Origin: a virus
Virus record (IMG/VR): IMGVR_UViG_3300046168_000070
Span: 1 to 64,000 of that record
Direction: 5' to 3' (one strand)
Length of the DNA stretch: 64,000 nt
The notes beneath the pieces are model-generated. The model saw only the letters and a program-made list of their open reading frames with translations. It was not told where the DNA came from and searched no databases. Made by a program: the position numbers and the translations under genes. Positions 34,001-42,579 of this stretch are shown here, piece after piece (the stretch's first letter is position 1; each line of letters opens with the position of its first letter).

Positions 34001-36857
34001 CTGATCCTTTATTGTCTAAAAAATCCATATTATAACTTGGGTCAATGTTACCTAATATTATATCATAATATTTATTTTGTCTTGTAGTTTGATTAAGGGT
34101 TTGTAAAGTAATAGGATGAGTTAATACTAAAATTTCATCACCCTCAACATCAACTATTTTACCTATTGATTGATTTGTATTTTTAAGAGAATCGCTTACT
34201 CCTATAATATTACCTGGTTTTAAAAATAAAGCTCTATAATCTGTAGAAAAAGTGATTGTCTCTGTATTGACAGAAGAGGTCAGGAAAAACCAACGCCCCA
34301 TTCTTCGCGCTTGACCTCTTGATGTACATCCTAGTGGCTCGATGTTTTTTCTTATTACTCCTAATTCTTTAACGCCTTGTTTATCTTCTACATATTCATA
34401 TTTTTTTCTGTAATCATCAGTTTTATCCATATAACCAACTCTAGCAACAGTGTATCTTGTGGATTTTGAACTTGTATAATATGCGAAAACACCTCCTTCA
34501 ACATTTGTGTTGGTGAAGTTAATCGCAGGTTCATCAATTTCAATCGCAGGAATTTTATTCCAGTATTTTTTCCAATCTTGATCTACTCCAGGCCTAATAC
34601 CAACACCACCATTTGTAATTTTTTCATATATATTAAAAGTGGAGTGAGGAAACTCTACTTTTGTTCCTATAACATAACTTGCAGAATTTGAAAAATTTTC
34701 GTATTTTATGGTATTACCTCCTCCATCTATAGAGACAGAAACCCCCCTTCCATCCCAATATGCTATCCCATGAAAAGTTTCTGCTATAGTTTTTAAAAGT
34801 TCATAAGCTTCTTCTTCTTCTGAAATTAGTACGTTCATTGAGTATCTAGGCTCTTTACCATTGTATGTATCATCAACCCCTACAAAGTTTCCATCATCAT
34901 CCACAGCATCACAATATCTACCTATTTTATATAATGTCCATTTATCAATTTTGTTAATATCTAAATAGGCTCCAATACCATATCTGTTATTTGTCATTAA
35001 ATCATATAAAACCCATGCAGGATTATCAGACCAAGCATACTTAAATGTACCATCCCAAGCTCCATCGTATACATTAGCTCCAACTGTTGATCTATTGTCT
35101 GGGGTATAGTTAGATGGTATTAAAATTTTCTTAAGTTTTAAATGATAAGTTCTCTCTGGTTTTTCTGTAAAATATCTAGAATTAAAAGATTGCTGTACAA
35201 TTGCCGAGTAAGGATAAGACATTTTTTCGTCTATAATTTCTGTGACACTCTCCAAGCTAATTTTTGAACCCATAATTGGAGATATTAATTCTCTTCCTGT
35301 TTTTGTCACTTTCAGATATCTTGCTTTAGATATTTTATCTCCATTAACAGTCACTATAGAAGGTGGTAGCTTGAAGCAATTAAAAGCGTTATTTGCGTCA
35401 TCTGTTGGCATAAAAAAAGTTTCCATTCCACTCTCGTAAACTTCTCTAATTGCGTCTGCTGATCCAAATTGTTGAAATCGATTAAGCCCTAAATTTGGTT
35501 CGGTTTGATCTGACGTGTAATTATGAGGAAGAGCTTGATCTTCCTTTAATGCCGTTAAGCCTTCAGCGTCAAAAACTTCTGCTGGGTTTCTTTTACTCTC
35601 AAGATCATCCATTCCTTCATCAAAATCGCTGTCTTCTCCAAAAATTACCTCTCCATCAACTCCGAAACTAGCTCTTCCCACATCTATTAAATATTTACTA
35701 CCTGCAACCAACCCCTGCACAAAATAATTTCGTGTGATCGATTTCCGAGGATTGGATGAGGATTGAGAAAGGCCATGATGTGCCAGCCACGCTCTAAACT
35801 CACTAGATTGAGCTTCTTCATCAGTTAGTCCGTTTATGCCTATTTCTATCGAGAATCCTACTTTATGCTCCCTGGCTGTTGTCATTAAACCAACCTTGCC
35901 AGCTCCTGCTCCATGGTCTACGGTATCTTTTAACTCATCTATAGATATTGTAGCGTATGCAAAATCAACTTCGCTATTTTTGATTGTATGAGAAACAGGA
36001 AATCCTCCTTCTGAAAATTCTGCATGGCCAGCACTCCAAGCAGTAAAGTCTCGAGTTGATGTATGTGTCCTAATGTCTGATCCATGCTCTACTTGACTTG
36101 CTGCATAACCGTAATCTATTGCTTTTTGCAAACCACTTGTGTCTCCTATAAAATAGCCTATATGCGATCCTTGTGTTTGAAACCAGGATGCAGTATTAAA
36201 TGTAGATCCAAGTTTTTTTCCGCCAAGTTGAAGAAGAAGTAATGCAAAAAAACCGAAGGGTCTTTTCGCCGCTTCTTGTAAGGTCTCTGTATTATATGCG
36301 CTTTGTTCCTCAAGCATAGTATCCGTTGTAGCCATATTTGGTCCTACAAGAGCTTGTTTAATTGACTGGGTATTATAAATTTTACTTCGAGCCCACTTTT
36401 CGTCCCGAGAATATGGGTTTATGCCTTTATGGCTTCCAACTGCATAATTTAAAGCTAGCCTTCTATAATTATAAGTGCTATTTTCGTTTTGGACTACTGT
36501 CCCGTTAAAATAAACACCTTTTGCGATATCAGTACCAGTAACTAAATTTCCATTACTGTCGCAAAAGCCTTCAATCGGGCCTTCGCATATTAAGTCAAGT
36601 GTTTCAGATTGAGAAAAGCTCTGTAAAGAATTTTCATCTGGAGCAGGAGGTTTCAGCAAAGGAGTGGGAGGTGATCCTTTCCCTTTTCCTCCCCCTTCTC
36701 CAGAAACTAATGGTAGGACTGCGTAGCTTTTTTTTTGCTCAATAATTTTACAAGGATATATATTATACTTTACAAAAAATTTTAATTCATCTAAATTTTT
36801 ATACTTCCTCTTCCCAAGCGTTTTATTGAGAATGCCATAAAATTTTACATTTATCAT
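31053..36857 (-). CDS. J: Tail tip / host-specificity protein, lambda J family
   Basis: 1934 residues. The N-terminus (MINVKFYGILNKTLGKRKYK) looks like a second small ubiquitin-like unit, followed by a Gly/Pro linker. The J-type hallmark follows at about 85-120: SETLDLICEGPIEGF, then KGVYFNGTVVQN. Domains typical of the tail-tip hub extend to about 1000 (YGIGAYLDINKIDKWTLYKI, then PLGCTSRGQARRMGRWF). Fibronectin/Ig-like repeats and a beta-helix-like C-terminal region (ISGDSRLKVEDGNLHIEVNG) then project outward and should contact the host receptor. The start overlaps the stop of the I-like gene (ATGA). Twice the length of lambda J. Confidence 0.9.
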   Translation of the reverse strand: MINVKFYGILNKTLGKRKYKNLDELKFFVKYNIYPCKIIEQKKSYAVLPLVSGEGGGKGKGSPPTPLLKPPAPDENSLQSFSQSETLDLICEGPIEGFCDSNGNLVTGTDIAKGVYFNGTVVQNENSTYNYRRLALNYAVGSHKGINPYSRDEKWARSKIYNTQSIKQALVGPNMATTDTMLEEQSAYNTETLQEAAKRPFGFFALLLLQLGGKKLGSTFNTASWFQTQGSHIGYFIGDTSGLQKAIDYGYAASQVEHGSDIRTHTSTRDFTAWSAGHAEFSEGGFPVSHTIKNSEVDFAYATISIDELKDTVDHGAGAGKVGLMTTAREHKVGFSIEIGINGLTDEEAQSSEFRAWLAHHGLSQSSSNPRKSITRNYFVQGLVAGSKYLIDVGRASFGVDGEVIFGEDSDFDEGMDDLESKRNPAEVFDAEGLTALKEDQALPHNYTSDQTEPNLGLNRFQQFGSADAIREVYESGMETFFMPTDDANNAFNCFKLPPSIVTVNGDKISKARYLKVTKTGRELISPIMGSKISLESVTEIIDEKMSYPYSAIVQQSFNSRYFTEKPERTYHLKLKKILIPSNYTPDNRSTVGANVYDGAWDGTFKYAWSDNPAWVLYDLMTNNRYGIGAYLDINKIDKWTLYKIGRYCDAVDDDGNFVGVDDTYNGKEPRYSMNVLISEEEEAYELLKTIAETFHGIAYWDGRGVSVSIDGGGNTIKYENFSNSASYVIGTKVEFPHSTFNIYEKITNGGVGIRPGVDQDWKKYWNKIPAIEIDEPAINFTNTNVEGGVFAYYTSSKSTRYTVARVGYMDKTDDYRKKYEYVEDKQGVKELGVIRKNIEPLGCTSRGQARRMGRWFFLTSSVNTETITFSTDYRALFLKPGNIIGVSDSLKNTNQSIGKIVDVEGDEILVLTHPITLQTLNQTTRQNKYYDIILGNIDPSYNMDFLDNKGSVTGQDIANLNKAQRLQGSVFPADGSSITTNRIKVKDVNGNILKFTSSLLDSYDNGYNVVSKGTDWALVNPTDGGTYANDWQERKYRIVGIEEEGEGKYKIIATLFDEEKISSMDQSFPVISSNYEITLGDSTEIANATPPIIEKFSIVSGSNLSFKVKFSTTIDESKFNSITNNIILTDPSGSQATYNNSSRNGGGTKEFTINTGVSKTSSSVAGVWTIYVTTTGIQSSTSQSKTSGAGIASKLISDESYSNSPPGISDVGVLNEDGVTKSNYRVVETAGASFDISWKYQDINSSRTIYDNIADLQTNSPFFEGFRVGLCPVDRGGSTNASSAGNPLTNNVKWIYDNNNLLTRMQYTFNYELRYNTTVDDNGIQSFVYANLQDQRGIAVVIQGVARAGNIRKYSSKQSFIMYDPPISYTPVVSTLVPRFTPHDDIFYDLNKDKKISIILTDEEGNETQSETSEHGKIPENAKFDFVAEASKNSNVPSNIYSLEEAQTLWNEIRNNTINSNVVNSRSRKISRWTGGNAQTIYIDISYDNIKLAAEAWEEYQYIDPKYGEQVDTHWENFPLVHYAHSEEISDKEMINELGEWGTEDVIFNDTNKTILRKNIPEGIGSNTLSAFESIKLLVSGNYTNGNAYEETQSIGFIQVFIGKDNPDFEPADDNEFNSLEGSNQIIIPYDDELEEGINYDNDFYIKIKAWDYFTWNNSALDFLGKITELPSQEIDFGVTGFIVVPEEDLADLLEEDEDEATEEDLAHAFVNTFGDERLMGMKQFREGLIIGGTEAWSSADGAQNNPDSFVKYPLGNHTDSHQGTPVGIGQYNLENVTSKTYTDILGEGDSSNKFGLTKGEINNDMLDFYVNVKGMNIRCLAGDDGNYDGVGGIISGQTIKTNGFEAGEIVAFSQEPTINGSPMSTYFSEGEGISGKIDEALNNTNIFDDKIQDTNFTENLVISGDSRLKVEDGNLHIEVNGIWYRIEPDGTS

Positions 36858-37351
36858 CTAAACAAATTCCTATTCCATGTCTGATTGCCTATAACATTAC
36901 TACCAACCCTCAATCTACCATAACCTAAAGGAACAGGCTTTCCTTGACTTTCTACATTAGTTTCCCCGCGAAAAGAGTAAGAGGATGTTTTTGCTGATTG
37001 TGTTGATGCATTATCCATAGTTGGAGCCTGAACAGAATTAGCTGCCATTATAACACTTACTCCGATTGACACAACTAGCCCAACAATAAAAGTAAAAAGG
37101 AAGGCTCCTTTTGCTGCGGGTAAAATATCTATTCTTTTCATATCTTTTTTGTTAGCGTCTTCTAAAGATGCAACTTTTCCGTCAACTAGCATAGAAAATT
37201 CCATTTGGTCAAAATTTCGCGCTAAAAAAGTCATAAAATTTGACTCGACAGCATCAATAGCTTTCAATACATCACTTACAGACTCTAACTCAAATTCATA
37301 CTTTGACCGAAATTTTTCTTCAAATATACCATGTAAATATACTTCAACCAT
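36854..37351 (-). CDS. I: Tail assembly protein, lambda I family
   Basis: 165 residues. An N-terminal ubiquitin-like domain (VEVYLHGIFEEKFRSKYEFE) leads to the hydrophobic segment FLFTFIVGLVVSIGVSVIMA (about 83-102). The conserved end RGETNVESQGKPVPLGYGRL..GSNVIG is the signature of TAP-I proteins. It acts at tail-tip assembly with J. ATG 37351 overlaps the stop of the JAB gene by 8 nt. The TTG just upstream is not needed. Confidence 0.88.
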   Translation of the reverse strand: MVEVYLHGIFEEKFRSKYEFELESVSDVLKAIDAVESNFMTFLARNFDQMEFSMLVDGKVASLEDANKKDMKRIDILPAAKGAFLFTFIVGLVVSIGVSVIMAANSVQAPTMDNASTQSAKTSSYSFRGETNVESQGKPVPLGYGRLRVGSNVIGNQTWNRNLFR

Positions 37352-37715
37352 CAATAATCTCCTTTATTTTTTCAATTTTATACTCTTTGCATAGATCTGG
37401 GTAAAAAGCTTCAAATTTATCCTTTTCGTTTATATATAAAATATTTGGCAAACAATTAATTCTAGATATTAATTTATCTGTTTCTGAAAAAGACTCTGAA
37501 TTTGGATGGCTATGATATATAGCTAAAATATCAGACTCTAATTTTGTTTGCAGATATGCTTCAGGATGTATCTCAAACCTGCTTTCAGGAGTTGTCGAAA
37601 TATTTTTACATTGCTTAATAAAAACTTCGCTATCTAGCTCAACAACAAAGCCGCAAACTTCTTCTTGAAGTTTACTTAAGGCGTGTATTTTTATATTTTT
37701 AAGAATTTGTGTCAT
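37344..37715 (-). CDS. K: JAB/MPN metallopeptidase, lambda K N-domain
   Basis: 123 residues. Zinc-dependent JAMM motif: Glu in LQEEVCGFVV and HSHPNSESFSETD (about 66-78). In lambda, K also carries an NlpC/P60 peptidase; here only the JAB part is present, so the peptidoglycan hydrolase must be elsewhere or absent. ATG 37715 lies inside the last codons of the L-like gene in another frame (TATGACACAAATTC), giving a 17-nt overlap and coupling. The frame extends to 37742, but that part only shadows the L gene. Confidence 0.85.
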   Translation of the reverse strand: MTQILKNIKIHALSKLQEEVCGFVVELDSEVFIKQCKNISTTPESRFEIHPEAYLQTKLESDILAIYHSHPNSESFSETDKLISRINCLPNILYINEKDKFEAFYPDLCKEYKIEKIKEIIDG

Positions 37716-38901
37716 AACCTTCTGTAGCTGGAAAGCCTCCAAATCTCAGCGTGTTGTTTTTTGTATAACCAGATCTAAATCTTAATCTGCAAGCATCTAC
37801 ACTTTTAGAGCATTGGTCAGCGACCCATTGGCCACCCTTTTTTTCTGGAGCATTATTTAAATTAGATAAGTGGTCTAGAACACAAACCCATATAGTTTTA
37901 TCATTTTGTTGAGAAAGGTTTCCGTTAGCAGTTAACTGAACCTGTTTAGTGCCAGCCACAAAACCTTCTCCAGCAGCAGCTGGAGGAGTTTTAACAACAT
38001 CACCTGCTTGATAGTTTACGTCTATAGTCCAATCGGAAATAGTAGCAGTATAATCGAACTCGCCGATTATAGAGCTGCCGCCTCTTTTTTTTGGTCTGGC
38101 TCCATTCAATCTGGACAATGCAGCTGAATTTTCATAAGAATCTTGAGGTCCTAGCATAAAGTTGGTTTCGTCTAACTCTGTAGCTACGGCTGGGCCAGTG
38201 AAATAACAACCTTCTCCCCTATAACACCATGAGCAATATCCCCCTAAAATGGTTCTGTTGGGTATAGTGACGTTTTCAACATCTAAAGATGATGTCAATT
38301 CATATTCAACAGATTCTTTCGTTTCATTAGCTTTTTTTGATATAAAATATAAGCTAGAAGAAAATTCATAAGCTGAATCTGCTGCTTGACCAGGGCCAGG
38401 AGGCCTTACTCCCCAAGGATTTACATTATTATTTTGAGGAAAGTTATCTCCATCTAAAAATTTAGCGAATACTTGCCTCCTCATAACCCTTGCGTTCGTC
38501 ATATCATTAAAATATTTATTATAAGTAGAAATAGTTTCTAAAACCGTACCTTTATGCCCAACTTGATTTATTAATGTAGATATGTTTTTATTTGATATAG
38601 TAATCAAAGGTCTAGGCAGGCCTTGAGAAGAAGATGAAAAATTTGCAGATTGAAGGCCTATAGGCATATATGAAAAGCCTGCCCATTTCAATCCATTTTC
38701 TTGTATATATTGAGCTGATTGAGCATCTATATTAGATAGGTTATCGGCTGAGCACAGGCGTAGCGCATAATTTCTGTTATCATAAACATCTACATCTTGA
38801 TATCCTTCTAAATAATATATCTCGTACAAAGAAATTAAAGCTGTGGGAGCTAGCCCAAAAGCTTGCTCCATATTTAATCCTTGTTTCTGGTAATCTTCCA
38901 T
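37699..38901 (-). CDS. L: Minor tail protein, lambda L family
   Basis: 400 residues, longer than lambda L (about 230). The C-terminal half has the family's four cysteines: GGYCSWCYRGEGCYFTGP (about 220-237) and DQCSKSVDACRLRF, followed by LRFGGFPATEG. In lambda these bind an iron-sulphur cluster at the tail tip. The N-terminal 200 residues include QQ/GLPRPLITISNKN and a region seen in L-type proteins. A class B motif sits exactly 8 nt before the ATG; it should drive L-K-I-J. Confidence 0.88.
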   Translation of the reverse strand: MEDYQKQGLNMEQAFGLAPTALISLYEIYYLEGYQDVDVYDNRNYALRLCSADNLSNIDAQSAQYIQENGLKWAGFSYMPIGLQSANFSSSSQGLPRPLITISNKNISTLINQVGHKGTVLETISTYNKYFNDMTNARVMRRQVFAKFLDGDNFPQNNNVNPWGVRPPGPGQAADSAYEFSSSLYFISKKANETKESVEYELTSSLDVENVTIPNRTILGGYCSWCYRGEGCYFTGPAVATELDETNFMLGPQDSYENSAALSRLNGARPKKRGGSSIIGEFDYTATISDWTIDVNYQAGDVVKTPPAAAGEGFVAGTKQVQLTANGNLSQQNDKTIWVCVLDHLSNLNNAPEKKGGQWVADQCSKSVDACRLRFRSGYTKNNTLRFGGFPATEGYDTNS

Positions 38902-38909
38902 ATAAGTAT

Positions 38910-38915
38910 TTACAC
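38910..38915 (-). promoter_or_regulatory. Class B motif GTGTAA for tail-tip operon
   Basis: The reverse strand reads atAGTGTAAATA, ending 8 nt before ATG 38901. It overlaps the stop codon of the JmjC-like gene. Confidence 0.7.
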
Positions 38916-39661
38916 TATAGTTTAAAATTATAAGTTATTGAAATTCCTTGTTTTATATTATTTATTCTATGCCACCAAAACCTAGGTATATTTAAACTTT
39001 GGTTTTCATTTAATATTATTATATTTTGTTTTATATTATTTTTAATTAAAATTTTTGAAATCTCTGTCTTAGAATACATGGCTCCAGAATGATCTAAATC
39101 TAAATTTTCTATTAATTCATTGTATTGAGGGCTAATTAACAATACCTCTTTGCTGCCACTCACAACACTTAACAAAGAATGAGCTATTGGTTTTTTATAG
39201 AAGTTTTCTTTATGAATCTGCTTAAGGGTTCTGTCGATTTTATAGCTATAGGAATCGTAATGTAAAGGAGTGGTAGTACCTTTCCCTCCCCACCATAATG
39301 ATATATCTCCTACTTTACCAAAATTATACTTATTAATAATTTCTTTTTCTAATTTTAAAATTTTCTCAGGTTGTACAAATCCAAAAGGATTTTCTGAACG
39401 CAGGTAATATTTGTTATTTTTTTTGTTTATATATTCTTTAACATATTGTTCTATAGTTATCTCTATACGATTTATTTCTTGCAAATTTGATAACTGACCT
39501 CCCTCTACTATCTCTGGTACAATAACTTTAAGGTCTCCATAATCTTTTAATATTTTATCAACGTTGATAATTTCACTCAATCCAAAATCATGACTTAAAA
39601 CAAATGGTTGATTTTTTTTAAACAAATGTGTTATATTATCAGTATTTTTAACATTTAACAT
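38915..39661 (-). CDS. JmjC/cupin-8-like Fe(II)/2-oxoglutarate oxygenase
   Basis: 248 residues. The facial triad is visible: GGKGTTTPLHYDSYSYK with H-x-D (about 133-135) and the late His in IPRFWWHRINNIKQGISI (about 230). The segment LSVVSGSKEVLLISP (about 163-177) is the usual strand that holds the 2OG-binding Lys. The family hydroxylates proteins, tRNA-binding factors or small molecules. It lies directly upstream of the tail L gene and downstream of a 103-aa gene under a class B motif, so it is probably expressed late. Hydroxylation of a tail protein is a guess. Confidence 0.7.
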   Translation of the reverse strand: MLNVKNTDNITHLFKKNQPFVLSHDFGLSEIINVDKILKDYGDLKVIVPEIVEGGQLSNLQEINRIEITIEQYVKEYINKKNNKYYLRSENPFGFVQPEKILKLEKEIINKYNFGKVGDISLWWGGKGTTTPLHYDSYSYKIDRTLKQIHKENFYKKPIAHSLLSVVSGSKEVLLISPQYNELIENLDLDHSGAMYSKTEISKILIKNNIKQNIIILNENQSLNIPRFWWHRINNIKQGISITYNFKL

Positions 39662-39664
39662 ACT

Positions 39665-39976
39665 TTATGTTAATCTATTTAATATTTTCTTCAATACAAA
39701 AGATTGGTTATTGTAATTAATTAATTCTATCTTCAAGTTACTTTTTCGGCGCGGGCCTATATAAAAACCTTGAACTTCGTCTCTGCTTACTATAGCGTCA
39801 ACAAAATCATATGAATTATTTTGCTTCAGCCAAGACCAATACAAATCAATCTCCTCTTCTTGGCATTCTATTAATAAATTTTTATTTAAAAAACATTTTA
39901 CATATAAACTTAGGTCTCTAAAACAGTATACTTGACTAGGCGGAGCCGTCAAACTACCATCTACAATTAAATCCAT
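39665..39976 (-). CDS. Unknown 103-aa protein, first gene of tail operon
   Basis: No family recognised. Contains EEEIDLYWSWLKQNNSYDFV (about 41-60) and a basic end with RRKSNLKIELINYNNQ. No signal or membrane segment. Position at the head of the tail-tip operon and the class B motif 8 nt before its ATG suggest a tail-assembly role or a partner of the JmjC-like enzyme (3-nt gap). Confidence 0.55.
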   Translation of the reverse strand: MDLIVDGSLTAPPSQVYCFRDLSLYVKCFLNKNLLIECQEEEIDLYWSWLKQNNSYDFVDAIVSRDEVQGFYIGPRRKSNLKIELINYNNQSFVLKKILNRLT

Positions 39977-39984
39977 ATTTTTTT

Positions 39985-39990
39985 TTACAC
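39985..39990 (-). promoter_or_regulatory. Class B motif GTGTAA for 103-aa/JmjC genes
   Basis: The reverse strand reads taAGTGTAAAA, ending 8 nt before ATG 39976. Confidence 0.65.
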
Positions 39991-40056
39991 TTAAACAACT
40001 TAAAAATTTTTTCGAACAAATTTAAAATCATAGTGGACGATATACAAAAATAATAC

Positions 40057-40085
40057 TTGACAAATTACTTAATATGCATTATGAT
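40057..40085 (+). promoter_or_regulatory. Class A promoter, leaderless geometry
   Basis: TTGACA (40057-40062), 17-nt spacer, TATGAT (40080-40085), 7 nt to ATG 40093. The TTG of the -35 is in frame and can be mistaken for a start codon. Confidence 0.8.
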
Positions 40086-40092
40086 CATAAAC

Positions 40093-40398
40093 ATGAATAC
40101 TGAAAATAAATCAAAAACTTCTACTGAGTGGTCTTCCAGAGAAATGGGGGCACTTTGGCGCAAAAGCGGTAATACCGACTATTTAACAGGGCACTTCAAG
40201 ACTACAGAGCTTGGTCAAGAAGTCGTCCATAAAGTTGTTATTTTTGCTAACAAAAATAAAAAAGATAATGAAAGGGCTCCAGACTTAATCATCTATAAGT
40301 CTAAACCTAACAATGTTACAGAAAGTCAACAAGTTGAACCTCAAGCAGTAGCAGCTTCTGTAGGCTCTGAAGATGAAGTCCCTGATAACTTGTTTTAA
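40093..40398 (+). CDS. DUF736-like small protein
   Basis: 101 residues. The pattern SREMGALWRKSGNTDYLTGH, then VVIFANKNKKDNERAPDLII, resembles small phage and plasmid proteins of the DUF736 type (a beta-rich domain). It ends with an acidic, hydrophobic-tipped tail EDEVPDNLF, similar in character to SSB tails. Role unknown; ssDNA-related binding possible. Early promoter. Confidence 0.6.
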   Translation: MNTENKSKTSTEWSSREMGALWRKSGNTDYLTGHFKTTELGQEVVHKVVIFANKNKKDNERAPDLIIYKSKPNNVTESQQVEPQAVAASVGSEDEVPDNLF

Positions 40399-40399
40399 A

Positions 40400-40405
40400 G
40401 TGTAA
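40400..40405 (+). promoter_or_regulatory. Class B motif GTGTAA for UV endonuclease gene
   Basis: AGTGTAAAT ends 11 nt before ATG 40417. Confidence 0.6.
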
Positions 40406-40416
40406 ATACTTTTATT

Positions 40417-41520
40417 ATGAATACTTATGGTTTACTAAGCTCGAGCTCTACTTTATCTCAATCGTCTAGCGAAAACTCTTTTAGAAGTTTATCTAAGAAA
40501 GCTTTTAATGCAAAACCTTTGAATGAAGCTATCTCGGAGCTTAGCCAAATCATAATGCATAATGCAATATGTGCTCAAAACCATATTAAATTTTGTGCCC
40601 AAAATAACATTAAACTATATTCTATCTTCAACGACTTAATTCCTTTATTGCATGATGATTCGATCCCTTGCTCCATTAAAGATCTCGCTGATTATGAATC
40701 AATAATAAAAGAACTTAAAAAAATAGGAATTATAGCTAGAAAATTTAATGTTAAAATTTGTGTCGAGTTAAGAAAGCAAGTTCTATTATCAGGCACAGAA
40801 ACAACTATTAAAAAATCTTTAAATTTAATTAATTTATGGTCTACAATTTTTGATTTATTTGAGCTAGATCAAGGATTGGAATCACCGATTATTATACAGG
40901 TGAATAATTCTGTTAATGAGTCGGAAGAGCTAAAATTAAAAAACGTAATTGATAAATTTTATAATTCTTTTGAAAACCTACCAGAATCTTCTCAATCAAG
41001 AGTTTCAGTTACAAACGAAAAAGAAGGTTGCTGGAATTGTCAAAATTTATTTAAATGGCTTCATCTTTATTGTGGTGGAGAATATGGTAAGTTTTTTCCT
41101 TTAGTTTATAACAACTTAAATCACAAATTAAACCCTTCTGTTATTGGAGGGAAAGAAGTTTCTGATAAGCAGAATGTCGAAGCTTTTAAACACACTTGGC
41201 CAGAAAATAATACACCTTGCTTCTTTTGGGATGAAGAACCTTTAGATGATGCTTTTTCGAAAGAAATACCGTCTTTTGGAAAGGACATAGGGTGGATATG
41301 TTGCGGTATTAATAGCGATCAGAATATTTTTCAAATGAAAGGTGTCGTCATAAAAGATGAAAACCTTAATCTTAGCAGTTTTGATGACTTGCTCTCAGTT
41401 AAAGTTGAGATTGACGATAGCGAGATTAACGAAACAGAAATTGATATTGCTCATAAAAAGATTAAAGAAGCTCTTGAAACTAAAGGTGGTAGCGGCTTCA
41501 ACTCGATATACGGGTTCTAG
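40417..41520 (+). CDS. UV-damage endonuclease UvdE-like, divergent
   Basis: 367 residues. Layout of a UVDE TIM barrel: YGLLSSSSTLSQSSSENSFR at the N-terminus (like the GYA..S of UvdE), NHIKFCAQNNIKLYSIFNDL (like NxxFxRxSSDLxP) and KFNVKICVELRKQ (about 108-120). Then RVSVTNEKEGCWNCQNLF (like RLvlENDD) is followed by HTWPEN. Several usual metal ligands are replaced (for example the second S-D and E-N-D positions), so activity is uncertain. Would nick next to photoproducts, useful to a marine phage. Class B motif suggests late expression. The C-terminus is an extra acidic region. Confidence 0.6.
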   Translation: MNTYGLLSSSSTLSQSSSENSFRSLSKKAFNAKPLNEAISELSQIIMHNAICAQNHIKFCAQNNIKLYSIFNDLIPLLHDDSIPCSIKDLADYESIIKELKKIGIIARKFNVKICVELRKQVLLSGTETTIKKSLNLINLWSTIFDLFELDQGLESPIIIQVNNSVNESEELKLKNVIDKFYNSFENLPESSQSRVSVTNEKEGCWNCQNLFKWLHLYCGGEYGKFFPLVYNNLNHKLNPSVIGGKEVSDKQNVEAFKHTWPENNTPCFFWDEEPLDDAFSKEIPSFGKDIGWICCGINSDQNIFQMKGVVIKDENLNLSSFDDLLSVKVEIDDSEINETEIDIAHKKIKEALETKGGSGFNSIYGF

Positions 41521-41534
41521 ATAAGTTTTTGAAT

Positions 41535-42566
41535 ATGGCAAAACCTTTAATAGATTTTGATTTAATCAGATTAAAAATTTCCCTCAGAGATGAAAATTTG
41601 TCTCATGATTATCAAAAATTAGATCATCAAAAAATAGCTTCACTTATTACGCCTTATTGTATTCAGTTTAAAAATGACGACATTAAAAGAAGATATATAG
41701 AATTATTTAATCATCTTTGTGGGACTTTAGAATATTTATTTAAAGTTAAAGTTATTACGCCCCACAAGTTTTTGAAAATAACTGAAAAATATGTAGTTGA
41801 AGATTACAGACTTATTATAAATACTCCTGATCATTATGAAATTAGACATCTAAATCTGAACCCAAGAAATTATTTATTTTACCAAACTGGAAACAGACAA
41901 GAATTAATTAGTTGCCCCCAATCTGATAGTTTTATGCATGAAGAGTATCTAACAGACTTCCGACAATTATTTAATCAGCCTGACCAGATTACCTACTTTA
42001 CTTACTTACCTCAAAAAATTTCTTTGAATGAAATTTGCATAACAAAGAATTATGCAATTATATCCACGGCACTTGAGAAGCAATATAAAAACATAAAAAA
42101 AGAATTATCAGATTTTTTAAGATTAAAAATCATAACTTTTCGATCTCCCGATAATTCGACAGATATCACAAAGTATTTTAGGTCAATTGATTCCGCGCCA
42201 TCTCTAAATATTTCAGAATCTTTCAGCGTTAATAACAACAGTAAATTAATTTACGCAGAAACAGGAATACAAGACACAGATTCTAAAATTAAATTAGTTA
42301 TTGATGAAGTCAATAAAATAGATAATACAACTACAATAAAATTTAAAAACCCTCCAAATAATAAATTAATTAATTATTTAGACTTTTCTATGCTCGATGG
42401 AAGTTTTTTATTTCCGTTGTATGATGAGATTGCATATGAAAATAAATATTATCTTGCCGAACATTTCCCACAAAACTTTTTTCTCAGCGCAATGCATCCA
42501 GACCTTGACTTAGTGAACAAAAATGGTGTTAATTTTGCAAACATGATTTCTATATCAATGATATAA
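41535..42566 (+). CDS. Unknown 343-aa protein
   Basis: No family recognised. Alternating helices and strands, Asn/Lys/Tyr-rich; includes ITPYCIQFKNDDIKRRYIEL and HYEIRHLNLNPRNYLFYQTG. No membrane segment. Start ATG 41535 chosen over the TTG at 41529. It follows the UvdE-like gene by 14 nt and probably shares its transcript. Confidence 0.6.
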   Translation: MAKPLIDFDLIRLKISLRDENLSHDYQKLDHQKIASLITPYCIQFKNDDIKRRYIELFNHLCGTLEYLFKVKVITPHKFLKITEKYVVEDYRLIINTPDHYEIRHLNLNPRNYLFYQTGNRQELISCPQSDSFMHEEYLTDFRQLFNQPDQITYFTYLPQKISLNEICITKNYAIISTALEKQYKNIKKELSDFLRLKIITFRSPDNSTDITKYFRSIDSAPSLNISESFSVNNNSKLIYAETGIQDTDSKIKLVIDEVNKIDNTTTIKFKNPPNNKLINYLDFSMLDGSFLFPLYDEIAYENKYYLAEHFPQNFFLSAMHPDLDLVNKNGVNFANMISISMI

Positions 42567-42579
42567 AATTATTTTTTTA

